A stretch of DNA of 64,000 bases from NCBI GenBank assembly GCA_016927595.1, contig JAFGMI010000030.1, forward strand, positions 1-64,000. The letters are read 5' to 3'. The position numbers were made by a program, and so were the translations under genes. Shown here piece by piece: positions 63,496 to 64,000 of the stretch (its first letter is position 1; each line of letters starts with the position of its first letter). The DNA comes from Melioribacteraceae bacterium. Lineage in GTDB: Bacteria; Bacteroidota; Ignavibacteria; Ignavibacteriales; Melioribacteraceae. The notes under the pieces were generated by a model. That model was given only the letters and a program-made list of their open reading frames with translations. It had not been told where the DNA came from and made no database searches.

Positions 63496-64000
63496 TTAAA
63501 GGTCGTTATCGTAGAGTATTACTACATTATCGGTAGCAGGATGACCAACGCATGTAAGGCAGTAACCCTGCTCGAGCTCCTCTTCACTTAAAGCGGTTTG
63601 ATCAATAAGTTTCATCTGCCCGGAAATCAACTTAGCCTTACAAGAGGAACATGAGCCGAATTGACACGAATTAGGAAGCTCCAATCCTGTTGCCAATGCT
63701 TTCTGCAGAATACTTTCATCCGGATTAACAATTATTTTATGTTCATTTCCCTTGAATATAACGGTAACTTCTCTTGGGATTTCTTCTATTTCTTCATCGT
63801 CCTCAATTACAGAAGTGTGATAAATTTCGCGGTGGATTTTACTGCTGCTTAATCCCTTGTCCTTAATTACTTCAATAATTTCTTTCATCATTTCTTCAGG
63901 ACCGCACAAGTAATAATCCACTTTAGCACCAACGGCATCAGGGTGTGTGTTAAGATAGTTTACAGCCATTTCCTTCGATATCCTTCCGGTGGGACCTTCC
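63496..64000 (-). CDS. 2Fe-2S flavin/ferredoxin reductase, C-terminal part (runs off the window)
   Basis: The frame remains open to the window edge, so the start lies beyond base 64000. The visible part shows the end of an NAD-binding reductase domain (YYLCGPEEMM) and a plant-type 2Fe-2S ferredoxin domain with CQFGSCSSCKAKL and a later C in GYCLTCVGHP. This layout is that of PaaE/NqrF-like reductases. It converges with the respiratory operon and may pass electrons to a related enzyme; the neighbouring genes to the right are not seen. Confidence 0.85.
   Translation of the reverse strand, partial: EGPTGRISKEMAVNYLNTHPDAVGAKVDYYLCGPEEMMKEIIEVIKDKGLSSSKIHREIYHTSVIEDDEEIEEIPREVTVIFKGNEHKIIVNPDESILQKALATGLELPNSCQFGSCSSCKAKLISGQMKLIDQTALSEEELEQGYCLTCVGHPATDNVVILYDNDL

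Overview
The window looks like chromosome from a free-living, Gram-negative, AT-rich bacterium of the Bacteroidota/Chlorobiota/Ignavibacteriota assemblage. Ignavibacteria is my best guess, inferred from gene content and not from a marker gene. The clues are many secreted proteins whose signal peptides end in a short '-AQ' type site, small outer-membrane beta-barrels, a giant sortilin/VPS10-type propeller protein, a Suf-only Fe-S operon, System I cytochrome c maturation, several multiheme cytochromes and a large number of sensor kinases. Nothing indicates a plasmid or an intact phage.

Layout. 1-1.5 kb: a decayed mobile region. It holds an attC-like imperfect palindrome followed by a signal-peptide stub, then a broken large serine recombinase that ends 11 bp from the 3' end of a tRNA-Arg(CCT). 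1.7-4.5 kb: enolase and a type I glutamine synthetase. 4.5-14.5 kb, minus strand: a co-directional run of a TerB-like protein, esterase, cupin, macrodomain protein, TolC-like protein, two PhnD-like binding proteins, a HisKA_2 sensor kinase and an REC-PAS-PAS-PAS kinase. The last five look like one periplasmic-ligand signalling unit. 14.7-21.4 kb: a membrane-anchored protein, TPR protein, LOG phosphoribohydrolase, Rossmann-fold orphan, PTS EIIA, HisS, a hypothetical and RlmB. 21.5-27.9 kb: sufB-sufC-sufD-sufS-sufT-type-bacilliredoxin operon and an Rrf2 regulator. 27.9-32.1 kb: D-lactate-dehydrogenase-like flavoprotein and Xaa-Pro aminopeptidase. 32.4-37.8 kb: octaheme cytochrome c followed by ccmC-ccmD-ccmE-ccmF, with a CxxxY-type CcmE. 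38-41 kb: SpoIIE-type phosphatase, Sel1 protein and RsbW-like kinase. 41.2-52.2 kb: VPS10 protein, two-component system plus TauE/SafE exporter, two outer-membrane barrels and a CBM48/MGH1-type glycosidase. 52.2-54.2 kb: a chorismate mutase-prephenate dehydratase-ACT-DAHP synthase fusion. 54.4-55.6 kb: a mono-heme Tll0287-like protein and a thioredoxin-fold protein. 56.3-63.4 kb: a respiratory and signalling operon. The right edge holds the 3' part of a 2Fe-2S flavodoxin-reductase-like gene.

The most unusual block is 56.3-63.4 kb. A HybA-like Fe-S protein, a HybB/NrfD-like quinone-interacting membrane protein and a 13-heme cytochrome make an electron conduit with no catalytic subunit beside it. 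They are followed by a sensor kinase with c-heme motifs in its periplasmic domain and a zinc-ribbon-rich insertion splitting its ATPase domain. Two response regulators then follow whose output domain resembles glycine cleavage H protein but has glycine where the lipoyl-lysine should be. I infer a heme/redox-sensing circuit that controls or couples to the conduit through a non-DNA-binding, lipoyl-fold output. A 29-bp inverted repeat sits upstream of the operon.

Other notable points are the periplasmic-binding-protein/kinase operon, the overlooked ccmD gene, the four-domain aromatic biosynthesis fusion, and bacilliredoxin inside the suf operon.
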